A stretch of DNA of 64,000 bases from Chryseobacterium sp. G0186 (GCF_003815675.1 NZ_CP033918.1:2046001-2110000); one strand, 5' to 3'. Counted from the stretch's first letter, positions 44,348 to 52,698 are shown. Program-made: numbers and translations. Notes: generated by a model not told the origin, from the letters alone.

Positions 44348-46006
44348 ATGGAAGAGCAAAATTCAAATATATGGTGGCTCAATGAAGAGTCTGAGCAGAT
44401 GCTAAACAGAGGATATCTGTTGAAAGGAGAAACAGTAGACGGAGCCATCGACAGAATCACCACCGCTGCCGCAAAAAAATTATATAAGCCTGAACTGCAG
44501 GCTGCATTCAAGGAAATGATCACCAAAGGATGGATCAGTTTTTCTTCACCGGTATGGGCCAATATGGGAACACAGAGAGGTCTTCCGATCTCATGTTTCA
44601 ATGTTCATATTCCTGACAGTATTGAAGGAATTACTCATAAAATGGGTGAGGTAATCATGCAGACTAAGATCGGTGGCGGAACTTCAGGATACTTTGGAGA
44701 ACTTCGTAACAGAGGTACTGCTGTAACAGATAATGGTAAATCTTCAGGAGCTGTTTCTTTCATGAAATTGTTTGATACGGCAATGGATGTAGTGTCTCAG
44801 GGAGGAGTAAGAAGAGGGGCTTTTGCTGCTTATCTGGACATCGACCACGGTGATATCGAAGAATTTTTATCCATTAAAGATATTGGAAGCCCTATCCAAA
44901 ACCTATTCACAGGTATTTGTGTTCCGGATTACTGGATGCAGGATATGATTGATGGGGATATGGATAAGCGTAAGATCTGGGCTAGAGTACTGGAAAGCCG
45001 TCAGCAAAAAGGTCTTCCTTATATTTTCTTCACAGATAACGTAAACAGAAACAAACCACAGGTTTACAAAGACTTAGGATTACCTGTTAACGCAAGTAAC
45101 CTTTGTTCTGAAATTATGCTTCCATCTACAAGAGAAGAATCTTTCATCTGCTGCCTATCATCCATGAACTTAGAATTATATGATGAGTGGAAAGATACAG
45201 ATGCTGTAAAACTGGCTATTTATTTCCTAGATGCTGTTTTATCAGAATTCATTGAAAAAACTGAAGGAAACTATTACCTGCAAGGAGCCAGAAACTTCGC
45301 GATGCGTCACAGAGCGCTTGGATTAGGAGTTTTAGGATACCACTCTTATTTACAGAAAAATATGATTCCTTTTGAAAGCTTTGAGGCAACTCAGTTTAAT
45401 GCAAGAGCTTTTAGACATATTAAAGAACAGGCAGAACAGGCTTCAAGAGAGCTTGCCAACATTTACGGTGAACCGGAATTACTGAAAGGGTACGGATTGA
45501 GAAATACTACTACAATGGCTATTGCTCCTACCACTTCAAGTTCTGCAATTCTAGGACAGACATCTCCGGGAATTGAGCCTTTCGCCTCTAATTATTATAA
45601 AGCAGGTTTAGCAAAAGGAAACTTTATGCGTAAGAACAAATATCTGGCTAAATTATTAGAAGAAAAAGGATTGGATAACGAGGAAACGTGGAGAACCATC
45701 ATGCTAAATCATGGTTCTGTACAACATCTGAATGAGCTTACTCCTGAAGAAAAGGCTGTATTCAAAACATTCAAGGAAATTTCTCCAATGGAGGTTATTT
45801 CTCAGGCTGCACAGAGACAACAGTACATCGACCAGGCTCAATCTCTGAACCTTCAGATCCCTTCTACAATGCCGGTAAAAGATGTAAACTATTTATATAT
45901 CGAAGCTTGGAAAAAAGGAGTAAAAACACTTTACTACCAAAGAAGTTCTTCCGTTTCAAAAGAAATGATGGTGAACTTTGTAACATGCTCAGCTTGCGAA
46001 GCATAA
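44348..46006 (+). CDS. nrdA: Ribonucleoside-diphosphate reductase, alpha subunit
   Basis: A 552-residue catalytic subunit. Redox cysteines are C83 (LPISCFN) and C268/C269 (SFICCLSSMNL); the radical cysteine C253 lies in NLCSEI with Asn251 and Glu255. PTTSSSAILGQTSPG binds substrate, TLYYQRSSS holds the radical-transfer tyrosines, and the tail TCSACEA carries the C547/C550 pair. The protein starts at the catalytic domain and lacks the roughly 90-residue ATP-cone of E. coli NrdA, as does NrdB here. A hairpin terminator follows. Confidence 0.95.
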   Translation: MEEQNSNIWWLNEESEQMLNRGYLLKGETVDGAIDRITTAAAKKLYKPELQAAFKEMITKGWISFSSPVWANMGTQRGLPISCFNVHIPDSIEGITHKMGEVIMQTKIGGGTSGYFGELRNRGTAVTDNGKSSGAVSFMKLFDTAMDVVSQGGVRRGAFAAYLDIDHGDIEEFLSIKDIGSPIQNLFTGICVPDYWMQDMIDGDMDKRKIWARVLESRQQKGLPYIFFTDNVNRNKPQVYKDLGLPVNASNLCSEIMLPSTREESFICCLSSMNLELYDEWKDTDAVKLAIYFLDAVLSEFIEKTEGNYYLQGARNFAMRHRALGLGVLGYHSYLQKNMIPFESFEATQFNARAFRHIKEQAEQASRELANIYGEPELLKGYGLRNTTTMAIAPTTSSSAILGQTSPGIEPFASNYYKAGLAKGNFMRKNKYLAKLLEEKGLDNEETWRTIMLNHGSVQHLNELTPEEKAVFKTFKEISPMEVISQAAQRQQYIDQAQSLNLQIPSTMPVKDVNYLYIEAWKKGVKTLYYQRSSSVSKEMMVNFVTCSACEA

Positions 46007-46037
46007 ACTACAAATAATAAACACGCTATATTAGCAA

Positions 46038-46066
46038 AGGCACGTCGTAAGGCGTGCTTTTTTATT
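46038..46066 (+). terminator. Terminator after nrdA
   Basis: GCACG (46040-46044) and CGTGC (46053-46057) enclose an eight-base loop and are followed by six T. Confidence 0.75.
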
Positions 46067-46140
46067 ATTCATAAATTCCATAACATTACAGGAATTCACC
46101 TGAAAAAAATGCTTAATTTTAAAGTCTAAAACCGCTTAAT

Positions 46141-47031
46141 ATGAAATTCGGACAAGTAGAAGACCCATCAAAAATAGACTTCACCCTTCCAAAAGATCAT
46201 CCCAGAACCAAGGAAATTTTAAGTCTTAACAAAAAAGGACTCGAAAATATATCTATCGGATGTGCCAAATGGAATAAAACAGACCTTAAAGGGTTCTACC
46301 CTAAAGGAACAAAGGATGAATTGACCTATTATGCCACTCAGTTTAATTCCATTGAACTGAATGCAACTTTTTATGGAATGCCCACGCCGGATCAGGTAAA
46401 AACATGGAAAGAAAAAACTCCGGATAACTTTAAATTCTTCCCTAAGATCACCAATACCGTTTCTCATTTCAGAAGATTGATAGATGTTACAGACCCTGTC
46501 ACTCATTTTGCTTCAGCAGTTATTAATTTTGATGAAAAACTGGGAATGGCTTTTCTCCAGCTTCATGATAACTTTAAACCCAAAGACTACGACAGGCTGG
46601 AAAAATTCGTAAAAGAATGGCCCAAAGAAGTTCCTCTCGCCATAGAGCTTAGAAATACAGAATGGTTTACTGATGAAGAGATCCTTAACACCACCTGTGA
46701 ACTCTTTGAAGCCCACAACATCACCAATATCATTGTAGATACTGCAGGGAGAAGAGATATGCTTCATATGCGCCTTACAACACCCAATGCATTTATCCGT
46801 TACGTAGGAGCGAATGCAGAAAGCGATTACGAAAGACTGGACGATTGGTTGAAGCACCTCCAACAATGGAAAAAGGATGGTCTTCAGAATCTTTATTTCT
46901 TTGTACACCAGAACATTGAAAAAGCCTCCCCTCTTCTATCCGCTTACTTCATCAAAAAAATAAATGAAGAGTGGAAAACAGGTATCCATATTCCGCAAAT
47001 GGCTACTGAAAGTACAGGTACTCTTTTTTAG
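46141..47031 (+). CDS. DUF72 domain protein
   Basis: A 296-residue TIM-barrel protein of the DUF72 (YecE) family. The opening ISIGCAKWNKTDLKGFYPKG, FNSIELNATFYGMPTPDQVKTW, FKFFPKITNTVSHFRRL, LAIELRNTEWF and IRYVGANAESDYERL are family features. The function of YecE-type proteins is unknown. It stands alone behind the nrdA terminator. No signal peptide is present. Confidence 0.85.
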   Translation: MKFGQVEDPSKIDFTLPKDHPRTKEILSLNKKGLENISIGCAKWNKTDLKGFYPKGTKDELTYYATQFNSIELNATFYGMPTPDQVKTWKEKTPDNFKFFPKITNTVSHFRRLIDVTDPVTHFASAVINFDEKLGMAFLQLHDNFKPKDYDRLEKFVKEWPKEVPLAIELRNTEWFTDEEILNTTCELFEAHNITNIIVDTAGRRDMLHMRLTTPNAFIRYVGANAESDYERLDDWLKHLQQWKKDGLQNLYFFVHQNIEKASPLLSAYFIKKINEEWKTGIHIPQMATESTGTLF

Positions 47032-47139
47032 TAAAAAAACAATTCTTCAACGGTTAAAAAATTAAATAGATTCATTTTAATTTACAACCCAAACATCCAT
47101 AAAAGCCTTTTCATATCTGAAAATTTTATACATTAGAGT

Positions 47140-47169
47140 AGATCATATTTCACTAAACAAATATGATCT
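47140..47169. repeat. Perfect 11-bp inverted repeat before a small gene
   Basis: AGATCATATTT and AAATATGATCT (47140-47150, 47159-47169) surround an eight-base spacer 16 bases before the ATG at 47186. No T run follows, so it is more likely an operator or leader hairpin than a terminator. Confidence 0.6.
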
Positions 47170-47185
47170 GCTTAAAAAAACAATC

Positions 47186-47416
47186 ATGGAAAAGGAAATT
47201 TGTAAAATCAGTGTGGCAAGTAATTGGCTTGGGGATGAATATATTTTTTATGAGGATCACACCATAAAAAGAGTATATGATAATCACAGTCTGAATTCCA
47301 ATAGAGTGGAATGGCTGGAGCCCAACCAAATCAGTAAACAAAACAAGGATAAAATAGTGAGGAGCTGTCCTGAAGAATGTAAGGAAAAAATTATGCAGAT
47401 CCTAGACTATCCCTAA
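47186..47416 (+). CDS. Small hypothetical protein
   Basis: A 76-residue acidic soluble protein of unknown family: CKISVASNWLGDEYIFYEDHTIKRVYD then WLEPNQISKQNKDKIVRSCPEECKEKI. A bacterial-type start with A-rich upstream bases and an inverted repeat just before it support expression. No domain is recognised. Confidence 0.6.
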   Translation: MEKEICKISVASNWLGDEYIFYEDHTIKRVYDNHSLNSNRVEWLEPNQISKQNKDKIVRSCPEECKEKIMQILDYP

Positions 47417-47479
47417 TCAATAGTTGACCATAATTCAAAGGTAATGAGTAATTCTCATATTGCTCATTACCTATGCATA

Positions 47480-48073
47480 TTATTTATTTCTTTTCAGAAG
47501 GAGTGCTAAATTAAGGAATAGTAGCAGAAAATCCAGGGTGATCCAGATTCCCAGCTTCGTATTTTCATAGTTGTAAGCATCAACCTGTTTCTTAGCCGCA
47601 TCAGAAAGCTTCATACTTTGGTTGATGTAGTTCTGTACCTCAACAATCTGATCTATGTTTTTATTGGGAACAGAATGTTGAGAAAAATACACAAGATTCT
47701 TTTTTCCCAGGTATCCTACAATCCAATATTCGTCGGATTGATCCATTTTCAGGTACTCTACCCTATAATATTCCGGACGTATTTTCCCGATATGCTTCGG
47801 CTCAAGGGAAACATTTTTATCAATCTTATTGACGTTGATCAGGTAAAAATCCAAGGCCTGTGGAAGCTTATTCACCACCTGTAAGCCTACGGAGTTATCC
47901 ACAAATGCTACCGCACTTTTCTTGATAAACCAATAGGTAAAAACAGAGATCGATGAAACTACTGTTACAATACGGAACAGCCTTGCCCATTTTGCCATCC
48001 AACCCGATTTTACTTTATATAAAATCAAAGAAAGAATACAAGCCCAAAAGATAACAAGAATGAAAAATACCAT
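47480..48073 (-). CDS. Hypothetical membrane protein
   Basis: A 197-residue protein. Residues 1-20 and 32-50 are membrane spans, a soluble extracytoplasmic region of about 120 residues follows (DFYLINVNKIDKNVSLEPKHIG, RVEYLKMDQSDEYWIVGY), and a last helix sits at about 175-192 (LGIWITLDFLLLFLNLALLL). It ends in KRNK. No family is recognised. A -7 box at 48078-48085 lies so close that the transcript would be leaderless from this ATG, or the start lies a little further in. Confidence 0.65.
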   Translation of the reverse strand: MVFFILVIFWACILSLILYKVKSGWMAKWARLFRIVTVVSSISVFTYWFIKKSAVAFVDNSVGLQVVNKLPQALDFYLINVNKIDKNVSLEPKHIGKIRPEYYRVEYLKMDQSDEYWIVGYLGKKNLVYFSQHSVPNKNIDQIVEVQNYINQSMKLSDAAKKQVDAYNYENTKLGIWITLDFLLLFLNLALLLKRNK

Positions 48074-48077
48074 ATTG

Positions 48078-48085
48078 CAAAGATA
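48078..48085 (-). promoter_or_regulatory. -7 box at the hypothetical membrane protein start
   Basis: TATCTTTG on the minus strand fits TAnnTTTG. Its last base is only five bases from the ATG at 48073. Confidence 0.45.
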
Positions 48086-48111
48086 CTCATTTCAGAATTT
48101 TTGAGAGAATG

Positions 48112-48756
48112 TTAATCCACATTCCACTCTTTATAGAACTGATCCAGAAAATTCAGCATATAATCATGCCTTTCTTCAGCCATTTTTTTCCCTTTTTCAG
48201 TATTCATAAGGTTCTTTAGGAGCAATAACTTTTCATAAAAATGATTGATGGTTGTCCCATTAGACTTCTTATATTCCTCTTTGGACATTCCTAGGTTAGG
48301 TTGAGCCTCGGGATCATACATTGGGTTATTCTTAAATCCTCCAAAATTAAAAGTTCTGGCAATTCCAATGGCACCGATGGCATCAATACGGTCTGCATCC
48401 TGTACAATCTGTAGTTCAAGAGAGGGATCAGCAGGGGCATTGCTCCTGTTTTTAAAGGAGATATTTTCAATGATATACAACACCTTTTCAACGGTTTCAT
48501 TGGGAACATTTTGCTCTTCAAGAAACGCTCTTGATATTTTGGGAGCTATGGTTTCATCCCCATTATGAAATTTGGGATCGGCAATATCATGCAATAATGC
48601 TGATAATTCAACGACTTCCTGGTCACAATCTTCTGTTTCCGCTATTTTTTTAGAAAGCTTCCAGACTCTTTCAATGTGGAACCAGTCGTGGCCTGCTTCT
48701 GCTCCTTCTAATTTTTCCTTTACAAATGCTACGGTGTTGTCAATCGTACTTTTCAT
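48112..48756 (-). CDS. HD domain phosphohydrolase
   Basis: A 214-residue HD-superfamily protein. HDWFHIERVWKLSKKIA gives the first His-Asp, ALLHDIADPKFHNGDE gives the HD pair, and VQDADRIDAIGAIGIART gives the final Asp. The layout matches the YedJ-like bacterial nucleotide or phosphate hydrolases. Substrate is not known. Its ATG overlaps the stop of the hydrolase gene upstream by four bases. Confidence 0.87.
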   Translation of the reverse strand: MKSTIDNTVAFVKEKLEGAEAGHDWFHIERVWKLSKKIAETEDCDQEVVELSALLHDIADPKFHNGDETIAPKISRAFLEEQNVPNETVEKVLYIIENISFKNRSNAPADPSLELQIVQDADRIDAIGAIGIARTFNFGGFKNNPMYDPEAQPNLGMSKEEYKKSNGTTINHFYEKLLLLKNLMNTEKGKKMAEERHDYMLNFLDQFYKEWNVD

Positions 48757-49598
48757 TTATCTATCAGTTCATTTAAAATAATATCCCAAAGCTTATGATT
48801 ATAGCTTCTAAAAAAATTAACGTGTCCTATTTCCTTTTTCTCAGATTCAGAGGTTTTTATAAGCCTGTAGGTTGGTTTAAGATTAGGATAGGTAGTATTT
48901 AATAAACTCAAAACTCCTTTCTCTGTAAGCCAAACGTCATCCTCAGCACGAATTACAAAAACTTTCTGAGTTAAATTTTTAGAATAATCATCAATTTTCT
49001 CCAACAATCGGTTGGTGGATTTCTTATTTAAAATTAAGGTTCTCCAGTCATATGCGCAATTTTTTGGAAGACTTTCTCCAAGCCCGAACCAATTTGCCGG
49101 AAAATATCCTAATAATGAAGTGGTTATAGGCTGAACAATTCCAAATCCTAAATAGGCCTCGATTTTGGTTCTCAATTTAAGATGCCCCACAAAGGCATTC
49201 TGAGTTCCTACAAAAACAAACTCTTCAAACATTTCCGAATCCTCGTTCATTCCAAGAATCAAGGCACCCACAGAATGGCCTAAACAATATTTGGTGTACT
49301 CAGGAAACTGAGCTTTGATATATTCTGTTAATGTTTTATAATCCCGTGAACCCCAAATCCTCATAGAACCATGAAAGCCTTTCATATTATTGGGCTTAGA
49401 AAGACCTATTCCCCTATAATCATACGTTATTACTGTAAAGCCCTGCTCAGAAAAATAGTTGGCAAAAGAAAAATAGACCTGTTGCTTTACACCCGTTGCA
49501 GAGTTGATGAGCAATAGTTTTCCATTACTTTTTTCAGGCTGAAAAAGATGGATGGTCAGAGAAGCATGGTCTTCTGTGGTAAGTACTAGTTTTTCCAT
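48753..49598 (-). CDS. Alpha/beta hydrolase
   Basis: A 281-residue hydrolase of the serine aminopeptidase/YheT-like kind. INSATGVKQQVYFSFANYF, ITYDYRGIGLS and YCLGHSVGALILGM (nucleophile Ser in GHSVG) are followed by VIRAEDDVWLTEKG (Asp) and GHVNFFRSYNHKLW (His). The frame is open 14 codons further upstream to 49640, but an intrinsic terminator for ribokinase occupies 49609-49631, so the ATG at 49598 is preferred. Substrate is unknown; esterase or lipase activity is likely. Confidence 0.8.
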   Translation of the reverse strand: MEKLVLTTEDHASLTIHLFQPEKSNGKLLLINSATGVKQQVYFSFANYFSEQGFTVITYDYRGIGLSKPNNMKGFHGSMRIWGSRDYKTLTEYIKAQFPEYTKYCLGHSVGALILGMNEDSEMFEEFVFVGTQNAFVGHLKLRTKIEAYLGFGIVQPITTSLLGYFPANWFGLGESLPKNCAYDWRTLILNKKSTNRLLEKIDDYSKNLTQKVFVIRAEDDVWLTEKGVLSLLNTTYPNLKPTYRLIKTSESEKKEIGHVNFFRSYNHKLWDIILNELIDK

Positions 49599-49608
49599 AG
49601 GATAAAAG

Positions 49609-49631
49609 AAAAAATCCACTATAAAAGTGGA
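49609..49631 (-). terminator. Terminator of the ribokinase gene
   Basis: TCCACT and AGTGGA (49615-49620, 49626-49631) with loop ATAAA are followed on the minus strand by TTTTTTCTTTT. It lies 57 bases past the ribokinase stop and inside the upstream extension of the hydrolase frame. Confidence 0.7.
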
Positions 49632-49687
49632 CATTTTCATTATATTTTCATGTTAAGTTTCTAACTTTTGATATGTCGTAAATAGCT

Positions 49688-50578
49688 TTAAGAAGTAAAA
49701 TCCGAGATCTTAGGTAGTCCGGTCTGAGATCCTTTCCCTCCGGAAACCCTTGATGAAACCTCATTTCCAAATTTCACACAGTCTTCAATGGAATTCCCAT
49801 GACAAAGTGCTATGGCAAAACCTGATGTAAATGCATCTCCCATCCCCATCTTATAAACGGTTGTATCTTTATCATTTCTGTAATACTTCATCTCTGTTCC
49901 ATCAAAGTAAATGGTAGAATTGGAATCATCTCTTACAAATACTTTATTATAGTATTTTTTTAGTACCTCCTCTCTTTGTTCTTCGCCAAAAATGATATAA
50001 AGCTCACTGCTTTTTGCAACAATAAAATCTACTTCCTCCAGAACAGTATCGCTTACTCTCATGGCAGGAGAAGCATAAAGACCTACCTTTTTACCATATT
50101 TTTTTGCTTTTTTTACTGTATATTCTACAACCTCCATAGAAACTTCAAGCTGTACAAGCACAAGATCAGAGGTATGAAAATAGCGGTCTGCCTCATCAAT
50201 ATGAGAAGTATTAAGATATTTATTGGCAGCAGGCACTACCACAATAGCAGCATTACCATCAGATGTGGTTACATAAGCTGTACCTGTTGATTCTTTATCC
50301 GTTTCATGTACAAAACCCACATTCACACTTTCGCTCACCAGATTTCTCATGATTTGCTGCCCTAGAGGGTCCATTCCTACACAACCTATAAAATAAACAC
50401 TTGCTCCCAACCTTGCGGTACCTACCGCCTGATTTGCCCCTTTTCCACCGAAATAACTTTCTGAGTTAACAGCCAAAACTGTTTCATTGGGTAATGGAAG
50501 TTTGTCGGTTTCCAAAACAAGATCTATTGAGGAACTGCCTACAACAATAATTTTGGGTTGTTCTGATGAGAAATTCAT
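49688..50578 (-). CDS. rbsK: Ribokinase
   Basis: A 296-residue PfkB-family sugar kinase. KIIVVGSSSIDLVLETDKLPLPNETV opens the protein, ESYFGGKGANQAVGTARLGA is the ribokinase signature, FIGCVGMDPLGQQIM follows, and MGMGDAFTSGFAIAL holds the catalytic Asp. It phosphorylates ribose or another furanose. The GGKGANQA motif favours ribokinase over fructokinase. No ribose transporter gene is nearby. A -7 box at 50626-50633 precedes it. Confidence 0.9.
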   Translation of the reverse strand: MNFSSEQPKIIVVGSSSIDLVLETDKLPLPNETVLAVNSESYFGGKGANQAVGTARLGASVYFIGCVGMDPLGQQIMRNLVSESVNVGFVHETDKESTGTAYVTTSDGNAAIVVVPAANKYLNTSHIDEADRYFHTSDLVLVQLEVSMEVVEYTVKKAKKYGKKVGLYASPAMRVSDTVLEEVDFIVAKSSELYIIFGEEQREEVLKKYYNKVFVRDDSNSTIYFDGTEMKYYRNDKDTTVYKMGMGDAFTSGFAIALCHGNSIEDCVKFGNEVSSRVSGGKGSQTGLPKISDFTS

Positions 50579-50625
50579 TGTGTTTTATATTGGTTTTTTA
50601 AATTATAACAGACGAAATTTCATGT

Positions 50626-50633
50626 CAAAAATA
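50626..50633 (-). promoter_or_regulatory. -7 box for ribokinase
   Basis: TATTTTTG on the minus strand fits TAnnTTTG; the leader would be about 40 nt. Confidence 0.45.
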
Positions 50634-50643
50634 ACTAATTTCC

Positions 50644-51279
50644 TTAACTTATTTCAATAAATTCAGTAATAATCTTCACTGGTGATTGATCTTTATCATA
50701 TGCGATGTAGCTGGCATAGAAGCCTTCTCCATATCCGGTCTCAAAAGCAAATATAGTTCCCGGATGATTGGCAGACGGTTTTAAAAAGGCATACTGATCT
50801 ATTGCCCCATTTTCATCAAAGAAATATTCATGGAAAAACTCTTCATAAATCCCCATAAAATCAGCTGCTTTATTTTTATATAGCTTTTGCTCCAGCTCAT
50901 TAAGGCTGTTTTGGGTATCTACATCCATGAAACATCCCATTCCACTTTCTACCGGATATCCAAAAACCTCTCCCTCTGCTAATTCCTTTATGTTTTGCCC
51001 TGCTGTAGTGGCCAATTTCCAATCTGTAATTTTTGCATTACTGAATACAATCTCTGCATACGCTACACAGTTACTTTCTCTCTCCTTATGAAGCATTACA
51101 GAGAATTCTCCTTTTGGAAAACTGGTAGAAAAAGCAAGCATATCATTCGTAATTAACGGATCGCAAGCAATCAGTTTCCCACTGGAAAGATAAATTTTAC
51201 CTACTTCAAAACTTTCTAACAACGGACTTTCTACAAAATCCCTCGAAAATAGCTTTTTAATGTTTTCTATATGTGTCAT
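50644..51279 (-). CDS. DUF4241 domain protein
   Basis: A 211-residue protein matching the DUF4241 family: LSSGKLIACDPLI, FPKGEFSVMLHKE, FGYPVESGMGCFMDVDTQ and FAFETGYGEGFYASYIAYD. The family is widespread, often in toxin-immunity neighbourhoods, and its role is not established. No partner toxin is seen here. The IS982-family element starts 12 bases upstream of its start codon, so the original promoter region has probably been cut off from the gene. Confidence 0.82.
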   Translation of the reverse strand: MTHIENIKKLFSRDFVESPLLESFEVGKIYLSSGKLIACDPLITNDMLAFSTSFPKGEFSVMLHKERESNCVAYAEIVFSNAKITDWKLATTAGQNIKELAEGEVFGYPVESGMGCFMDVDTQNSLNELEQKLYKNKAADFMGIYEEFFHEYFFDENGAIDQYAFLKPSANHPGTIFAFETGYGEGFYASYIAYDKDQSPVKIITEFIEIS

Positions 51280-51284
51280 TTTAT

Positions 51285-51291
51285 TATATTA
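51285..51291. repeat. Target-site duplication, left
   Basis: TATATTA directly before the left IS end; an identical heptamer sits directly after the right end at 52263-52269. Confidence 0.9.
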
Positions 51292-52262
51292 ACCCGTGGT
51301 GCATTTAAGCAATTCGAGTTTTTAAGTTGTTAATATTTCTATTGTTTAGTTTATTAATCCATTGTATAACAGTAAGTGCCATTATTTTAGATAATATTCT
51401 GTTCTTGAAGCCATCAAATGATTTCGAATAGTTTCTTCTAATCATAAATTGATCGCATAATTGTGAAAATAAAGTTTCAATACGCTTTCTGGATTTTCTG
51501 AAAATATAAGCCTGTGGTTTATATTCATGCTGGTTTTTCCGCATGGGAACTTCCAAATTAATCTGGTTGTAAGTAAATAAGTCTCTTTGATAATCAATAC
51601 TCAGATAGCCTTTATCGCCTAATATTGTACAATTTTGATACAATTGTTTAATATCCTTCAGATAATGAATATCATGTACAGAGGCCTGTGTTAAATCAAA
51701 ATCAGTAAAAACCCCCTCAGTAGTACATACAGCATGTAATTTATACCCGTAATAAGCACTGTTTTGAGAGGCACAATACCCTCTATCTGGGCTCGTAAAG
51801 TAGTTTTCCCTACAAACTGTACTTCTGGAACTTCTGCTTAATTTGCATATTTCCAAGGGCATACTATCTACAATGTAATAATCACTAACAGATATTTTGA
51901 ACGCTATCTTTTTTCTTAAAGAATCCCGATAACTAAACAAGTTGCGCTTTCTACGATTGTAAACACTTCGCTCTATCCTTGAGGATAAATTATAAGGTAA
52001 CTTTCTGAATAAGTCCCGTTCCGAGTCAATACCCATAAATTCTGAAGTTAAGTCTATGGAGATTAACTCAAGATCTGACAATTGGGGTTTGCGGATTTGA
52101 TTCAAAAAATTCATTTTACTTTCTATTTTTACCAGAGTCTGTAATATTTTTTCATAATTTGCAGTGAAGCTGTTCATATTTAATCGTTTGTTAGACAATT
52201 AAAGTTAGGTATTTATCTAATAGTGAGCAGCTTCTGTTTTTTTTCCTAAATGCACCACGGGT
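51292..52262 (-). mobile_element. Complete IS982-family insertion sequence (971 bp)
   Basis: The ends carry a 16-bp terminal inverted repeat ACCCGTGGTGCATTTA at both sides. The target TATATTA is duplicated exactly. One DDE transposase gene fills nearly the whole element. The intact transposase, matching ends and perfect duplication point to a recent insertion. Confidence 0.92.
51305..52177 (-). CDS. IS982-family transposase
   Basis: A 290-residue transposase. The N-terminal region has KPQLSDLELISIDLTSEFMGID, the DDE catalytic set is VDSMPLEICK (first Asp), ILGDKGYLSID (second Asp) and KRIETLFSQLCDQF (Glu), and NYFTSPDRGYCASQNSAYYGYKLHAVCT links them as in IS982 enzymes. The frame extends seven codons upstream to a TTG at 52198; the ATG at 52177 is the likely start. 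No frameshift is seen, so the element should be able to move. Confidence 0.9.
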   Translation of the reverse strand: MNSFTANYEKILQTLVKIESKMNFLNQIRKPQLSDLELISIDLTSEFMGIDSERDLFRKLPYNLSSRIERSVYNRRKRNLFSYRDSLRKKIAFKISVSDYYIVDSMPLEICKLSRSSRSTVCRENYFTSPDRGYCASQNSAYYGYKLHAVCTTEGVFTDFDLTQASVHDIHYLKDIKQLYQNCTILGDKGYLSIDYQRDLFTYNQINLEVPMRKNQHEYKPQAYIFRKSRKRIETLFSQLCDQFMIRRNYSKSFDGFKNRILSKIMALTVIQWINKLNNRNINNLKTRIA

Positions 52263-52269
52263 TATATTA
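52263..52269. repeat. Target-site duplication, right
   Basis: TATATTA following the right IS end. The last three bases, read on the minus strand, are the stop codon of the GIY-YIG gene. Confidence 0.9.
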
Positions 52270-52629
52270 CTTATTCTCCGTGTCGGGCTGAGCGGAGTCG
52301 AAGCCTTTTTGATCTTTTTTATCAAAATTATCAGAATGACTTTTGTTCTTGCAAACAGACAATTCTTTTAATTTATCCCAATTATCATTTATAATAGCTT
52401 CTTTTTTCTTTCTACTCCAGCCTTTCACCTGTTTTTCAAACGCAATCGCTTGAATTATGTCATTAAATACATAAAAGAAGACTAGTTCAACCGGTCTTCT
52501 TTTATATGTATAACTTTCAGGAAATTTACCTGACTGATGCTGAGAAAATCTATTCTCAATATCACTTGTAACTCCTGTATAATATGAGTTATCGGAACAT
52601 CTTAAAATATATACAAAATATTGTTTCAT
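52267..52629 (-). CDS. GIY-YIG nuclease family protein
   Basis: A 120-residue single-domain protein. YFVYILRCSDNSYYTGVT at residues 4-21 is the GIY-YIG motif, Arg27 and His31 lie in IENRFSQHQSG, and Glu65 in AFEKQVKGW is the metal ligand. It is the small UPF0213/YhbQ-type with no extra domain. The C-terminus GFDSAQPDT is encoded by the left inverted-repeat arm. The gene starts nine bases from the right arm. The IS insertion duplicated the bases of its stop codon, so the frame is intact. Confidence 0.85.
   Translation of the reverse strand: MKQYFVYILRCSDNSYYTGVTSDIENRFSQHQSGKFPESYTYKRRPVELVFFYVFNDIIQAIAFEKQVKGWSRKKKEAIINDNWDKLKELSVCKNKSHSDNFDKKDQKGFDSAQPDTENK
52281..52309. repeat. Inverted-repeat arm, left of the GIY-YIG gene
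   Basis: 29 bases whose reverse complement starts AAAAGGCTTCGACTCCGCTC. It matches the right arm in 28 of 29 positions and encodes the last residues (FDSAQPD) of the GIY-YIG protein. Confidence 0.9.
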
Positions 52630-52637
52630 TTTATTTC

Positions 52638-52666
52638 AAAAGGCTTCGACTCCGCTCAGCCTGACA
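52638..52666. repeat. Inverted-repeat arm, right of the GIY-YIG gene
   Basis: 29 bases, eight bases before the GIY-YIG start codon. Together the arms frame a 386-base unit. Confidence 0.9.
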
Positions 52667-52698
52667 TTCCAATAACTACTTTAGTTTATTGAATTTAT

